Assembly (NCBI GenBank): GCA_020747015.1
Contig: JAGTJM010000002.1
Coordinates: 1,054,001 to 1,118,000 of the forward strand
Source of the DNA: Pyrenochaeta sp. MPI-SDFR-AT-0127
Taxonomy: Eukaryota; Ascomycota; Dothideomycetes; Pleosporales; Cucurbitariaceae
Direction of reading: 5' to 3'
Length of the DNA stretch: 64,000 nucleotides
The translations under genes were made by a program, and so were the position numbers. The notes beneath the pieces were generated by a model. That model was not told the DNA's origin. It saw only the letters and a program-made list of their open reading frames with translations, and did no database searches. The first letter of the stretch is position 1. Each line of letters opens with the position of its first letter. Positions 22,254 through 34,148 of this stretch are shown one piece after another.

Positions 22254-23826
22254 CTATTCTGTGAGACTCTCTTCCGCTGTCTTCGGGCTAACTCCAAACC
22301 CATCGTCTAACGTCCGCTTCACCTGCTCTGCTCGTCTGCGCGCATCAATGTACATCATAAACTCCTGGTATGTCCTTGGCATGACTCTAATGTTCTTGGG
22401 TACCGTGAACGTGTAATTGAATTGCCCCGTTGGCTTAGAGTGGCCATGCTCTACATCGCGGACTTTTGAGTCTATTCGTATCTGCACCCTAGTATACTCG
22501 CTATCAATGTCAAACTTCTCACCTGGCGCTCCGATGAGCGGGGGGTCTGTATAGACCACCGTCGCCGTGAGATATAAAATGCTACCGACTGGCACTGGAT
22601 TTTGAAAGGTAGAGGGATCGAGCGAGACGAATGTTGGGCGGGCGTGGGCGAAGGCAGCAGCGGCTGTGAAGGCGAGCTCGAAGGTTTGCTTGAGGAGAAA
22701 GCCGCCAAATATCATGAAGTGATGGCGGTTGCGGTATTGCGGCTGCATGATGGTCGCTGTCTGGAGGCGAGTGGCGTCCATGAAGACAACGTTATCGGGT
22801 TTCCGTAGGTCATCGTAAGGGTCTGGAGACGTCAGAGCGCACCAAGCCACCTCCGACTTCGAGACTCACCATGGTATTGAAGCTGCTTCTGCCAGAAGGC
22901 GTGAATGAGATCGCTTTCGAGATCGTTCGGTGTGTGCTTGAGAAGCGAAGTATCGCGTCGCTCTTTTCGAATCTTTGAGTTGCGTTCGCCCAAAGCATAA
23001 AGACGCTTCTCTTCCGGTGTCTCAATGATCAATGGGTTTACATTGACTGGTCTGAAAAGACAGTCAGCAAAAGTGGAAATCCGATGATACTGCAAGCCAT
23101 ACTTTTTTGTGCCCGGATCGAGCGACACCATCGTGAAGGTGCAATTGATGAGCACATCATCATCTTTCACCTTCTCGCCCTCCTGTGGTGCTTTGGAGAC
23201 CTGCATGGTAATTTCCAGACTGCTCCTACCAGTCGCGTAGGTAACACGACCAGATAATTGAAGGTCACATATCTCAGTCAGCGGGGAGTGGATAGTTATG
23301 CGGTCACAGCTAGCTGTGACCGTAGTGACATCTTCCCCGGTGTGTTTATACCTGCAGCAAATATTAGACGATACGTGCTGCTCAGCAAAGCTGTTGAGGC
23401 TTACGCAATGACGCCAGAAAGAGCATCCAGATCCATGAAGATCGTTCCAAGACGTATGTGTCCGGACGAATTGAGATAAGTGTCTAGTAGCCATGGATCT
23501 TGAGCTAATGGTAAGACGACAGAATGGTAGCTATCATTCATGTGCTTGGGTGCGAGATTGCGGTGCTTAGGCACTTCAGGCGCTCCGGAAGGCTGAGTAG
23601 GTCCTTTGCCTTCTGATTGTTGCCGTCGTAGAGCTTCTACCCAGGGTGTGCGCACCCGCATCGACGTGAGTTCACGAAATACGCCATCCGTCTGCTGCCG
23701 TGTGCTGGAGTGAAGATCTCGACTCGCCAAAGCTGTCGCTGAGACTACTGGAAAGCTGGATTGTGCGCAATTGCATCGCAGTACCTGGCTGACAAGTCGC
23801 CGCGCAGGCCTTGCAATGAGTCTCAT
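22254..23826 (-). CDS. Acyl-CoA thioesterase, ACOT9-like, double hotdog, probably mitochondrial
   Basis: Hydrolyses acyl-CoA to free acid and CoA. Four exons, 23826-23405, 23351-23103, 23051-22870 and 22822-22254, give 473 residues. All three introns (53, 51 and 47 nt) are GT-AG and phase-consistent; the middle one keeps the frame. Two hotdog domains are seen. The first runs about 110-260 (SGHIRLGTIFMDLDALSG-like segment through SLEITMQV and NCTFTMVSLDP). The second runs about 310-440 (NRHHFMIFGGFLLKQTFELAF, then PVPVGSILYLTATVVYTD). The N-terminus MRLIARPARRLV is Arg-rich and amphipathic, as in mitochondrial presequences. In-frame ATGs at 23925 and 23934 would add about 35 residues; I preferred 23826 because the next 100 nt upstream contain a 16-bp tandem repeat that is not a multiple of three. 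It is divergent from the next gene with only 207 bp between starts. Confidence 0.92.
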
Positions 23827-23884
23827 GCTGGGAGGGGAGGCGGTGGTTGCGGAGCTCAGGCTTGGACGGAAGTCACGTCTGGGG

Positions 23885-23916
23885 TCCTTGCCGAGCCGTA
23901 TCCTTGCCGAGCCGTA
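23885..23916. repeat. Perfect 16-bp tandem duplication in a divergent promoter
   Basis: TCCTTGCCGAGCCGTA occurs twice, at 23885-23900 and 23901-23916, directly head to tail. It lies between the start codons of the thioesterase (-) and the uncharacterised gene (+). Confidence 0.97.
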
Positions 23917-24033
23917 CCCTGGCATGGAAAGCATCCCCACAAACCTACATATCCGTGACAATCATCTCACCTTCACCATCCTAATGTCACTGACTCAATT
24001 CTGTTCATGCTGGACATTGATGCCTGAGCAAGA

Positions 24034-25643
24034 ATGGCCACGCCGATCGAGCTTGGGCGCGCCGTTCTCTGCGCTCCGACTACAAATCTTGAGCTCTGGC
24101 TTACTACATTGATCACAGTCTCACCTCAGCGGGGCAGAATTGACATCCGGCAGCTCAAATCCTCGCAAATTCTTGACCTCATGTCGACTGGTCATGTCTG
24201 GACTTGTCGTGGGCATGTGATGCATGCTGAATTGCACCTCATGTTTCGAGAAGAACCACTTCCCCACACACAGCTCCGAGACTTGGCTGAAAGTATTGTT
24301 CAGGGACCGGTCAGTGTTTAGCTGTGGTGCATTACTGCCTCTGTTGATCGGGAACATAGGTCTGGGGGCAATTGATGCTGCAACCCTCAATCCCCACCGA
24401 CATTGCCCTTGAGCCTGGAATCATACGGCTTAACATCAAGTATAACGACAACAACAATAACACCAGACCACAAGAAGAGCATCGACGGCGTAGAGTGTGC
24501 ATGGAGATGCCGACCACAGACGTACAGCCCCCTTTAGGTGTTCCTATCATTGCCCTTGAGACGATTCGCTTCACGATAGAGATAGTGGAGACGAGACAGC
24601 GCACAAAGACTGCGCACAAGCGACTACGGGTTGAGGGCGAAGCTGACGGACACCTACTATCGGTGACGAACTCTGTCGTACCCAATGCAGCTAACATTCT
24701 TGATGCCCCCCGCCACGAAAGTGGCTGCCCAGTAACAACGCCTATTGAGCGGAAGCCAATGAGATCAGCGTCACGAAGTAACAGGGGAAAAAATTCATCA
24801 CCACCTCTTCTATCTGTTCGTCATCGCGGCACACGCAGACAACCAGTTATATCTACCGATTTGCGACCTAATTCAGGTGTTACTGTCGTTGCCAACAATT
24901 ACCTGGAGGTAGAGGATATAGTCGATGCCGCTTTGCGGTTCTCTGTATCCGGCAGTTCTAACAACAAGTCTGTAAATGGTTTGAAGGTCAAAGCAAGCAC
25001 ATTTCAGGCAGGCCTGGCGGACATTGCCCCAGCGCTGTGGAGACCTGATTATTTAATCGTGGGAGATGTGCACCTAGTCTTATCCAATATACTGACACTT
25101 TGTCAGGCAGTCTCACAGAGAGCTTATTTGTTGCCTACGATAAGTCGCTCCCTGAGTCAAAGCGCAGGCATGAAGGCTACGTCCATATCACTCAAATACA
25201 AATTGCACATGCTGTCAAAACTTTCGAATAACTACATAGGTGATGGCTCACATCAAGAAGATCTCATCGTAGAACATATTGACGGTAAAGGGGTTTTACC
25301 AATAGCTGGTGAGCTCTGGAAACTCCTCCAGAAAAGTCTTCCAAGTAAGCCGAGATGGCCACTACTGGCCTTCGTGGCCACAGGTGCTTGTGCTTCGCCT
25401 GATTCGAGTTCAGATGACATGCTAGAGGAAGTGGAGCAGCGAATCCAATACCCGTATACATCAACATTGGGCGCTAATGTTGTTCTGGGATCAATGGAAT
25501 CTGATGACGAACATTTGCTCGATGATGGATCTCCGTCGTCCGTGCGGCTCGATGCAGACATATCAATGCAGCATGTGTCCACAAACTCGACTTGTAAAGA
25601 TGACTCTAGGATAACCAAGGACGACCTACTTTTCGATTTTTGA
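24034..25643 (+). CDS. Uncharacterised 519-residue protein
   Basis: Exon 1 (24034-24309) and exon 2 (24360-25643) join in phase across a 50-nt intron (GTCAGT donor, ACATAG acceptor). No domain was recognised. The first 92 residues (from MATPIELGRAV) look globular, with two Cys/His-containing turns. Residues about 95-240 are Arg/Ser/Asn-rich and probably disordered, with a basic stretch near EEHRRRR. Residues about 245-380 look helical and conserved in type (for example ALWRPDYLIVGDVHLVLSNI). The C-terminus is rich in Ser and Asp. There is no signal peptide or membrane helix, and basic clusters hint at a nuclear protein, which is only inference. It shares a short divergent promoter with the acyl-CoA thioesterase. 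I cannot name a function. Confidence 0.75.
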
Positions 25644-28600
25644 ACAATGGCGATTGCTCTGATCGTCGTCTTCTTAGCGACAAGAGTCTAAGGCTTAATG
25701 TCGGCAGCTCTGTTCTTGAAGCAGGCTAGTCAATCACCAGCGCCAACCACAAGATTTTCAGTACAGCCTCGGCACATGCCTAGTCAATGAAGTATTTGTC
25801 TGGCAATAGCTACTTTGAGACTTCGCCGACACTCGCCGAGGCATGATGGTCAGATGGAGATGACTTACAGATTGATGGATGTGGAGGCGTCACTCCAGAG
25901 AACCTAATTCTAGTCTTCTGATCATTAGAGAATTAGTATTTGGCTTGAAACTGACTCGTGTTGGCGACGCAAATTTGGGTCTGCCGATGGAACCAGGAGG
26001 TTCTAAACTTGTTATGGTTGAACTCTTGCATGGTATATCATATGCTTGCCACCACTTGATTGATAGATCATGTATTCTTAGCTGCTCACTCAGACACATG
26101 AATCGAATGCGAATGCATTCAATCCTTACCCTATGCAGATCTCATGCCGAAAATCGACAGGATTAGATTTGATTAGCAGCTCTAAGTCTGTTTCTGCCAG
26201 GGTATATCAATCGCGCATTGCATTTGGTTCACTGCCATGCGAACAAACTTGGGAGGAGTGGAGATGATGTCGAAGCGACTTGTGGTCGGTATGTGGATGG
26301 TTTTCGGGGCAGTGGCCAGCTATATGAGGGTCAAACCGGCCGCTAGCCGTTGTTATCTTGGAAACAATCAACAAAACTCCGAGGCATTCGGTATCTGGTT
26401 CGGTTCGGTTCGACTTGTCAGCCAAAGCTCCTAGTAAGCCTATAAGGTTTTCCAAAGGTACTGCAACACGTGCAGATTTGCACTACCCCTGACTCAAGCG
26501 ACAGCAGAACCATGGAAGAGCCGCCGGCTAGACGCATTCGAGTCTTCCAGATGGAGCCGTCAAACTCTCCTCCTATCCAACGTCGCCGACATCCAATCAT
26601 TGTGCTTGCTTGAGGGCTGCCGAGCACAGGTCGCTTGTAGTAATGCACAATTTTTGTTTCGAATTCTAAACACGGACAAACTTATTGTACGCTAGCCACT
26701 GACGTGGCAACAGAAGTGTTGATGTACGTAGCTGACACTTCAATCTCTTATGTACCGGAACAAATAGGTGTATAGTGAATTCGCGGTCTTATTTCATGCC
26801 TTGCAGAGACGATGAGCTATATCGATCGCGATCTCAACCCACTCCCTCGGGAGGATGATCAAGCATCCACCAACGAGCGCCGATCTTTACACTAGTGAGA
26901 CACGGGCCTTTAGACGACTTCACCAACGCGATCAACTTCCGAATAGCCGGACGATTCGCCCACCCCACCAGACTTGGGACGCCCTCAGATCTCAATGCCC
27001 CCCATGACTCTCCTAGAACCATTAGAGTGTCCTGTCCAGTCGGCAAGTCCGTGTGCAATGGTGTGGAAGATCCGCGCTACGAAGTCGATGCCACCGTCGT
27101 TTCCCAGGTGTCGATCAAATCGCGTTACAAGAGTATCACCACATGCAGGTACGAGGCCCCTAAGTCCGTGGCTGACGACGACCAAGGTACACTTTTCTTG
27201 CCGTGGTAGAGGCTCCGCATCCCGGGTGGCAGCAATAAAGTTCGTCATCTTGCGCAACGGATCGGGAAGCAGGCCGGCGTAGCGAGAGGTCTGCAGGGAG
27301 CAGGCTTCCTGTTTGGGTTATATCCACCAAATCTCATTGTGGCTGCAGCCGCAAAGTGGCCCCCAGACGGGAAAGTCCTCGGCGTCCCAACACCTCGGAG
27401 AAGCTCTTAGGGGGGAGGGGGGGAACTATCTCATTATTTTGTCATGTGTCAAGACCGAAGACAATGCATCACAAACCTCTGCTCCAGATGGCGAATAGAG
27501 GTCCGCGGACGACACACCAATGTCAGCATCGTTGAGCAGTTTCATTTCCACGTTCTTTAGCGTATTTGGACATTCAGCCGGCGAACCAGACATCAGAGTC
27601 CGGAGCTACTAGTCTGGTGACATCTAGACTGCTGTCTGGGCGGCTTGACAGTTCGTATGGATAGCTTAGATCGCGTAAAATTCATATTGCGCACCACTCC
27701 TGGGCCGCCTGAGCTTGCATGCAAGAGCAGAAAAATGGGGGCGTGGAAGAGCCACATCCGTTGAGTTTGCGTCGCCTGCTGGATCCTTTGGGACACCCGC
27801 GGATCCAACAGAAAATCAGCAACCTGAGTGGACAGACAGCCCGGTGTGGAGGATTTACAAACCTGATTCTGCTCGCGTTTTGCTTGGACATCATAGTCAG
27901 ACCAAGGCTCTGTCGAATGCATCACAGGCAAGAGCCGTGTGGCGTGCGAGCAATGTTGAACATGCCGCTGGCCTTGATGGATCGCTCCGCTGCATGGTCT
28001 GGATGAGCAGCTGAATGTGGAGACGCCTTACAACCAGGCCTGCGCTGTTACAGCGGCCGCGCCAGATTAACGCACAAAGTCTGGTACCCCAAGAGGCGGG
28101 ACGCTTAAAGGAAGGAAACCTTAGTCGGCACCAGTGCTATGCACAGAGATGGTCTATACCCTGCAGTGGTTTTGGCCACAGCTCCATGCTAATATCTACT
28201 CGGGTCTCGTTCTGAACGGAGGTCTGCATACAGCCCTTTACTTCCGCACGACTGGGGTTGGTTTTGAAAAAGCACTGTCCTGTGCAACGACGGTTTTGCC
28301 GCTCAACTTTGCGACACCCAAGAGCAGCTTCATGCTCTTCACCCTACCTTGATCGTTCGAATCCACTTTGGCATCGTAGATAATGTTGGTTGCTTAATCG
28401 AGAGACGATCGTGTCCTTGATCTTCAGGAAGGTTCTCTATCGGCACTCGGATACAGTGTGATCCCCTCAGGCTCAATCCCACCTCTTGTATGCCATAGCT
28501 GCACAAGTAAGTCACAAGCTGATCCACTTACTGAGTTGTAATTATAGTTTCTATAGTCTGCTGATGCACCTTAGATCCTCCCACTCTGGTGGCTCACCGC

Positions 28601-28669
28601 AAAGTAGTGTTCATTGTACTTCGTGTGCATACATAAGGTCTCTGTTCACGGATGTGATTTACTGTCAAT
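25644..28669. other. Gene-poor region (about 3 kb) upstream of the MHYT gene
   Basis: Short frames only. A minus-strand frame at 27257-26985 (90 codons) and others near 27700-28000 look weakly protein-like but are broken and match nothing I can name; they could be relics of a decayed gene. A GGTTC pentamer is repeated three times near 26398-26413. Confidence 0.45.
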
Positions 28670-31366
28670 ATGGTTTCAGAAATCGCCTCCAAGTACCCTA
28701 TTGGGAGTAAACCAAACATCTCATTCGTGCCATACCTAATATTCTGCTCCTATCTTGTCAGTCTTATAGGAGCTTTCACAACCGTAGAGCTACTACATCG
28801 GCGAGTGTCAGGGTCAGGCTGGCGATCATGGTATGTTTTGGATTTTACCTAAGCAGCCTCATGACTGATTTATCCCAGGGTCCAGGTAGCGGGCTGTGCT
28901 GTGTCCTTTGGACTGGTAGCCATATGGTGTATGCGTAAGTGAACAGGTATATACTGCAGATACATACACTGACCTCGTGCCCCGGCATCTTGTAGACTTT
29001 GTAGGCAATCGTGCCATTGTCCTCGGTGACGGTGAGGAAGAAATCCAGCTCTATTACAGTTCGACATACACGGCAGTCTCTGCTATCCTCCCCGTTGTCG
29101 TTATTTTTGTGGGATTGTTGGTCGCAGACCGATTCTACAAGAGCAGTAAACGCGCAGTCACCCGATTTGCGTCACTCCTAGTATGCGGCTTGTGCGCTGG
29201 AGCCGCCGTGACCGAGATGCATTACCTTGGGAATAACGGGACCACAAACTATCGCCTTCAGTTAAGCTGGCCACATGTCATTGGTGCCGCTAGCATAGCA
29301 GTCGGCGCCTGCCTGCTCTCTTTCGGCCTTTTCTTTCATTGGAGTAAGCACTGGATGAATAACATCTGGAGACGCATGATCGTAGCATGTTTCCTGGCCC
29401 TAGCCGTCTCAGGCATGCATTGGACTGCTGCTGCTGGCACTTGGTACGAAATTCGGGGCTACCATCTGGGACCTGGGCAGGAGAGAAATGTCAACCTTAT
29501 CATCTCCCTTTGTCTCGTAAGTTTCGCGCACGTAAATGATATCCTGTTGCTAACATTCTCGACAAGTGCCTGAGCTCTTGTGCTGTATGCTTCTTACTCG
29601 GATTTCTCAAGCAAAGACAACGACGTATGCTCAAAGACCGTGCACAACAGGTGGTACTCGCTATTGCAACCTTCGATTCGGAGGGACGGCTGCTTGTAAG
29701 CCAGAGCGGTTTAATGCCTTGCCAAACGATTACTCAGCAATTCCATCAGCGAGTAAGTCCAAGTTTAATATCAAGCAAGCCGATGGAGACTGACTAGGAA
29801 CAGACTTTCGATGATGAATTCAACACCTCGCACCCCGTCTTCCAGTGGATTTTCCGCGTATCCCGGAATTGGACAGGCATTTCAGAGCTCATTCCGTCGA
29901 TGCGAGAACATCTTCAGACCACTGGCTATCTCCAGGCGAACACACCGACTCATACAAGTGGCAGTAGAATATCCTTTGAAGACAGTGACGATTCTAGTTA
30001 CTCGGCTACATTTCGGGAGCTATTCTGCGTCACAGCTCATGAGATTGCGAAAACTCTCGATACAAGTCTCCAGAATCTGGGATGTTTGTACGAAGACGTT
30101 TTGACAACGGGGACACTGATGTCGCGAACCCTGTGGACGTCCAATTACGGAAACCGGACGATCATGGCGGCGGATATTGCAACCTCAACGAAGGACATTG
30201 AAGCTGGCATCATTAGCCCTATTCTCTTTGGCAAAGGACAAATGCTAGTTTTGACGAAGACGGTTGAAATAAACGAAGCGAACCGGCTGCAGAACCTTGG
30301 GTATGGATTCGCAAGCATCGACGAGGTTGGCGACCAACTTGCCCGCAGCCTTCAGATTTCGCGTGACGATATGGAGAATCTCATCAATCGCCTGAAGTCA
30401 TTCAGTGGGAGGGCGCCATCCATTCCGGAGAGGGGAACGTACATTGCGTCATTCCTGATCCAGCCGTTGCCGGCTATGAGAGGGCTAGAAGTCGTTGTAC
30501 CACGAGCTACCCCTGACAGATTGCCTATGGTTAAGCTGAGTGACGAGGAGCTTGACAACCGACAATTGCACGTTCTCGCCACCTTTAACGGGCTCTCACT
30601 GGACGACTGCCTAGCTCGAATAAATCAGCGGTCTGGAACGGCATCCAAAGATGACAATTTCTTGGAGAAGTTCCGCAACAAGATCATCGACCTTTTACAA
30701 GAATGTCCTGAACAAACACTACATCGTGCAATCTTCTCTGCGCAACAGCTCGACATTGCACATGGTATGATTGGCCAGAAAGAACCACACGCGGCAACCA
30801 TCTTCGCGTTTTGTGGTATCAAGGAGATCTATAATCAGTCTATGCAAAGCCTAATCCTCAAGACCATCCCTCTGTCCTTCTTCCAGTCATACCTCAGATC
30901 TTATCCCGGATGCCCCGATCATGCAATTCTCGCACAAAAAAACCACAAAGAGTTTAGCAGTCTTCAACGTGTCCTGTCCCTTACCAAACCTATGCCAGCT
31001 CGACGAAGCAACAGGTGGCCTATAAGGCTACGGCCTAAGAAATCGTCGTCGCTTGATATGACGTGGCGAGCGGACTCTTCTTCGGAGAAAGGGCTCGTCA
31101 ACGTTGCGCAGTCCCCTTCAGAGACGCTGAGTCATGGATGGGGAAGCATCATGGTGACTTCGACGCGAGATATCATTATTGACGAGACAAAGGACGGCGC
31201 AGACATGGAACTTCGCGATCTTGGTGTTAGAGCCGAGGTTGGTATCGCGGAAACAGAGCAGCAGACCATGGCAGACAAGTTGTTATCCATCACCACAGCA
31301 TTCCGCGATCCTCACGCGACTCGAGCGCTCCCGAGGGAGCACTATCATGGCAACGGGCGCAGGTAA
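28670..31366 (+). CDS. MHYT-domain integral membrane sensor protein
   Basis: Five exons: 28670-28830, 28879-28934, 28996-29516, 29567-29752 and 29804-31366, giving 828 residues. Introns are 48, 61, 50 and 51 nt and phase-consistent; the third ends in AAG. The N-terminal third is an MHYT domain: about seven membrane helices carrying Met-His pairs at 72-73 (MHFVGN), 147-148 (MHYLGN) and 213-214 (MHWTAAAGTW). In bacteria such pairs were proposed to bind a metal, perhaps copper, and sense O2, CO or NO. A basic segment KQRQRRMLKDRAQQ follows the last helix and leads into a PAS-like stretch (VVLAIATFDSEGRLLVSQSG) and a cytosolic part of about 520 residues with no GGDEF, EAL, kinase or cyclase motif. 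Its output is therefore unknown. The start was chosen because helix 1 follows about 20 residues later. Confidence 0.9.
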
Positions 31367-31947
31367 ACCGTTTGATGTTGCTGTGATGTTATGCAAATAT
31401 TTCATGCGTTTCTATTTCATTTCACGCAGCATGTTTTGGGCGTTACTTTCCTTCGATATACCCATCGAATACTCTTACGCTCAGCATGGGGATTGGGACC
31501 GGAAATGGATGGGGGGTGGGAGGACTTTTGATTTACGGCGCATTTCGGATTGTATGGGATCAAGACAGGTGTGCTTACATGTACGACAAGACTTACGCGG
31601 CTTGGATTCCTAGATTTATAATGTACATATCAAATGTAGTGGTGCCACGAACAACCATTGATGAAGTGAAATGGAAGACCATGCCAGTTTCCGATCACGC
31701 ACCCCGGCCGTGGATGTAGTGGGATGCTTGGCGAATGACGCTCCACCTACACTTTTCTGGGCCCCACCAAAGTCTATCAACGTTCATTACTGAATCAATC
31801 TGTGTCGAAAGAAGAAGCTGGAATCTTACGCGCCGGTCGAAGCCGCCCCCCTTTCCATTGGCCACTCTACACTGCCTACCGATCTAAGCGTCCACGACTT
31901 TGAACTGCCTGGACGTGGATTCCGCCCGTGGCGGCCCCTCCAAAAAA
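31367..31947. other. Intergenic region, promoter of CIA1
   Basis: 581 nt between tandem genes. The last 120 nt before the CIA1 start are GC-rich and end in an A run next to the ATG. No coding feature was recognised. Confidence 0.6.
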
Positions 31948-33264
31948 ATGTCTACTCCGACAGACTCACACCTCTTCACCCTCACACCCCTCGCAACCCT
32001 TAGCCCGCCATCCAGCTCGCGGACATGGCAATCTGCACCGCATCCGTCGCTGCCCATTGTCGCAACAGCATGCTCTGACCGTAGCGTGCGCGTGTATAGC
32101 CTGACATCCTTCACCCTCGTCCACTCGATTACAGGCGGTCACAAGCGCAGTGTACGGACTGTGAGCTGGAAGCCCGGCACAAAAGGGCAAAGTGTGCTAG
32201 CAACAGGCAGTTTTGATAGTTCTGCGGGTATCTGGAGAAGGGAGGAGCGTGGTTCGTTGGAAGATGACTACACCAATCGGAGAATACAACACGAAGATGA
32301 TGATGGAGATGATGAGGCAGAAGACTACCAATTCTCATGTATCCTTGACGGCCATGAGTCAGAGATCAAGTGCCTTTCCTGGAGTCCCTCGGGCCAGTAT
32401 TTGGCCACCTGCTCCCGCGACAAGTCCGTCTGGATCTGGGAGGAACTGGAAGACGACAACTTTGAGACGGTCGCTGTGTTGCAAGAACATGACGGCGATG
32501 TCAAGAGCGTGGCGTGGCATCCGGAGGAGGACCTATTGGTCAGTACTAGCTACGACGATAGCGTGCGATTGTATCGCGAGGACGCGGATGACTGGGTGCA
32601 AGTCTCCATGATAGATGGCCATGACAAGACCGTTTGGTGGGCTGAGTTCGAAGGCAGCAGCATGAGCCAAAGAGATTTCCGGGCGCAAAGAGAGGGCCTG
32701 TCAGATGACAAAGTGCAGTACCTTGCGGCGCTGGAACGATCGGGGCCGCGACTGGCAACGTGCTCGGATGACTGTACAGTGAGGATATGGCGGAGAAAGC
32801 CGAAAGACTCGGATGAGCATGCAAGTGTGAACACGGGGATACCCAGCATCATCCGCTCCGTGACGATAGATGAAGATTGGTATGAAGACGCAATTCTACC
32901 GCAACAGCACGAACGCGCGATCTACTCAGTATCGTGGAGTCGCATCACGGGTATGATCGTCAGCGCCGGGAGCGATGGCAAGATAATCGTCTACAAAGAG
33001 AGATGGAGGATGCAGCCACTCGACGGTGAAGCAATGAATGTCGACGACGGCACAAAGGCTGAAGCAGGGCAGCCATTGACTGAATGGGTCGTTGTTGCGG
33101 AGCTATTTTCAGCACACGATGTTTTTGAGATCAACCATATTTCTTGGGCGAAGAGAGCAGACAAAGGCAAGAGACGGGATGACGAAGAGGTGATTATTAG
33201 TACTGGCGATGAAGGCGAGGCAAGAGTGTGGACACTAGATGAAACTGGCGCATCTCAGGCGTAA
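31948..33264 (+). CDS. CIA1: Cytosolic iron-sulfur assembly WD40 protein Cia1 (CIAO1)
   Basis: Seven-bladed WD40 propeller that, with Cia2 and Met18/Mms19, targets Fe-S clusters to cytosolic and nuclear apoproteins. Single exon, 438 residues. That is longer than yeast Cia1 (about 330) because of acidic insertions, one near EDDDGDDEAEDYQF (about 115-130) and linkers in later blades, as is usual in filamentous fungi. Repeats are visible as GGHKRSVRTVSW, DGHESEIKCLSWSP, QEHDGDVKSVAWHP, DGHDKTVWWAEF, QQHERAIYSVSW and AHDVFEINHISW, with blade ends VRVYSL, AGIWRR, VWIWEE, VRLYRE, VRIWRR, IIVYKE and ARVWTL. The ATG at 31948 in an AAAAAAATG context is the first in frame before the first blade; upstream frame extension lacks an ATG. 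It is followed in tandem by PCT1. Confidence 0.95.
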   Translation: MSTPTDSHLFTLTPLATLSPPSSSRTWQSAPHPSLPIVATACSDRSVRVYSLTSFTLVHSITGGHKRSVRTVSWKPGTKGQSVLATGSFDSSAGIWRREERGSLEDDYTNRRIQHEDDDGDDEAEDYQFSCILDGHESEIKCLSWSPSGQYLATCSRDKSVWIWEELEDDNFETVAVLQEHDGDVKSVAWHPEEDLLVSTSYDDSVRLYREDADDWVQVSMIDGHDKTVWWAEFEGSSMSQRDFRAQREGLSDDKVQYLAALERSGPRLATCSDDCTVRIWRRKPKDSDEHASVNTGIPSIIRSVTIDEDWYEDAILPQQHERAIYSVSWSRITGMIVSAGSDGKIIVYKERWRMQPLDGEAMNVDDGTKAEAGQPLTEWVVVAELFSAHDVFEINHISWAKRADKGKRRDDEEVIISTGDEGEARVWTLDETGASQA

Positions 33265-34148
33265 AGCTTCGAATGCAGAATACTTGAAAAAATAGCTGAG
33301 GACGACATGTTTCCAGCACAGAATGGTGAGCGGCCGAGTTGAAACAAGCACTAGTTTATCGCCCAAAGTACAATGTCTCTTACCACCCAAGGAGTGTCTG
33401 AAGAGAATCAAATACCCGAAGCCTTAAGAGCGCAATTTGCTCTACACACATGGAGTAAATCAACATTAGTCCACATTATGCATCGCACACCACACTTCCT
33501 TACTTTCATGTTGCCTGAGGTGTCGAAACTATTGGGATTACTTTGGCCAGCCATTGATGGATGGCATGGAGGTCGCGGTGCCTGTGGTGCAGTTATTGTT
33601 TGGCTACCTTCACAGGACATGGCGAAACGCCTATCACATGCAAATTATACCGCCCGCTTTTTGCAAGTTGGCACAGCGTTGTCCGCGGGAGTTTATTCGT
33701 GCGCTCATCTGTGGCGCAGGAGTGGTTATGTGGCTCTTTCGTCATTGCCAAGAGCGCTGATCTCCTTTCAGGATCAGGGAATCTTTCCCAAGAACTCATC
33801 GACTAACGCCAATCTTCGCGTGTCAACTTATTTCTGATAAACGCATCCTTCGCCCGACAACTTGCTTGTGGTTTTCATCGTGCTAATGCTGTGCGAGCTT
33901 TTTGGTCTCTTTTTCCTTGTCCTAATTGGTGCTCGCGCGTCATCGTCTACACCGTAATATCCCGCGTTTCCCCCAACTTTTGGGCGCTGCGTGTTTCTCG
34001 TTTCTATCCCCCATCTACGACTCCTCCCTGGCCATCTCAGACGGCAGTGCACGCATTCAGGCGCCAAACCTGTTGTCCTCTCCAATTGGCGATCAAATCT
34101 TGGTGAACAATACCTACGAACTCGCCGCATACCGGATTTCGCTCGCAC
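33265..34148. other. Promoter and 5' leader region of PCT1
   Basis: 884 nt with pyrimidine-rich blocks near 33890-34030. A 154-codon frame at 33373-33837 starts with ATG in a fair context but its translation is featureless and was not accepted as a gene. Confidence 0.55.

Noticed and set aside
26834..27282. Overlapping plus and minus frames of 75-104 codons
   Set aside because: Frames on both strands overlap and none carries a recognisable motif; kept only as a possible relic in the findings.
33373..33837. 154-codon frame upstream of PCT1
   Set aside because: No recognisable domain, no signal peptide, and it overlaps the expected promoter; not enough to call a gene.
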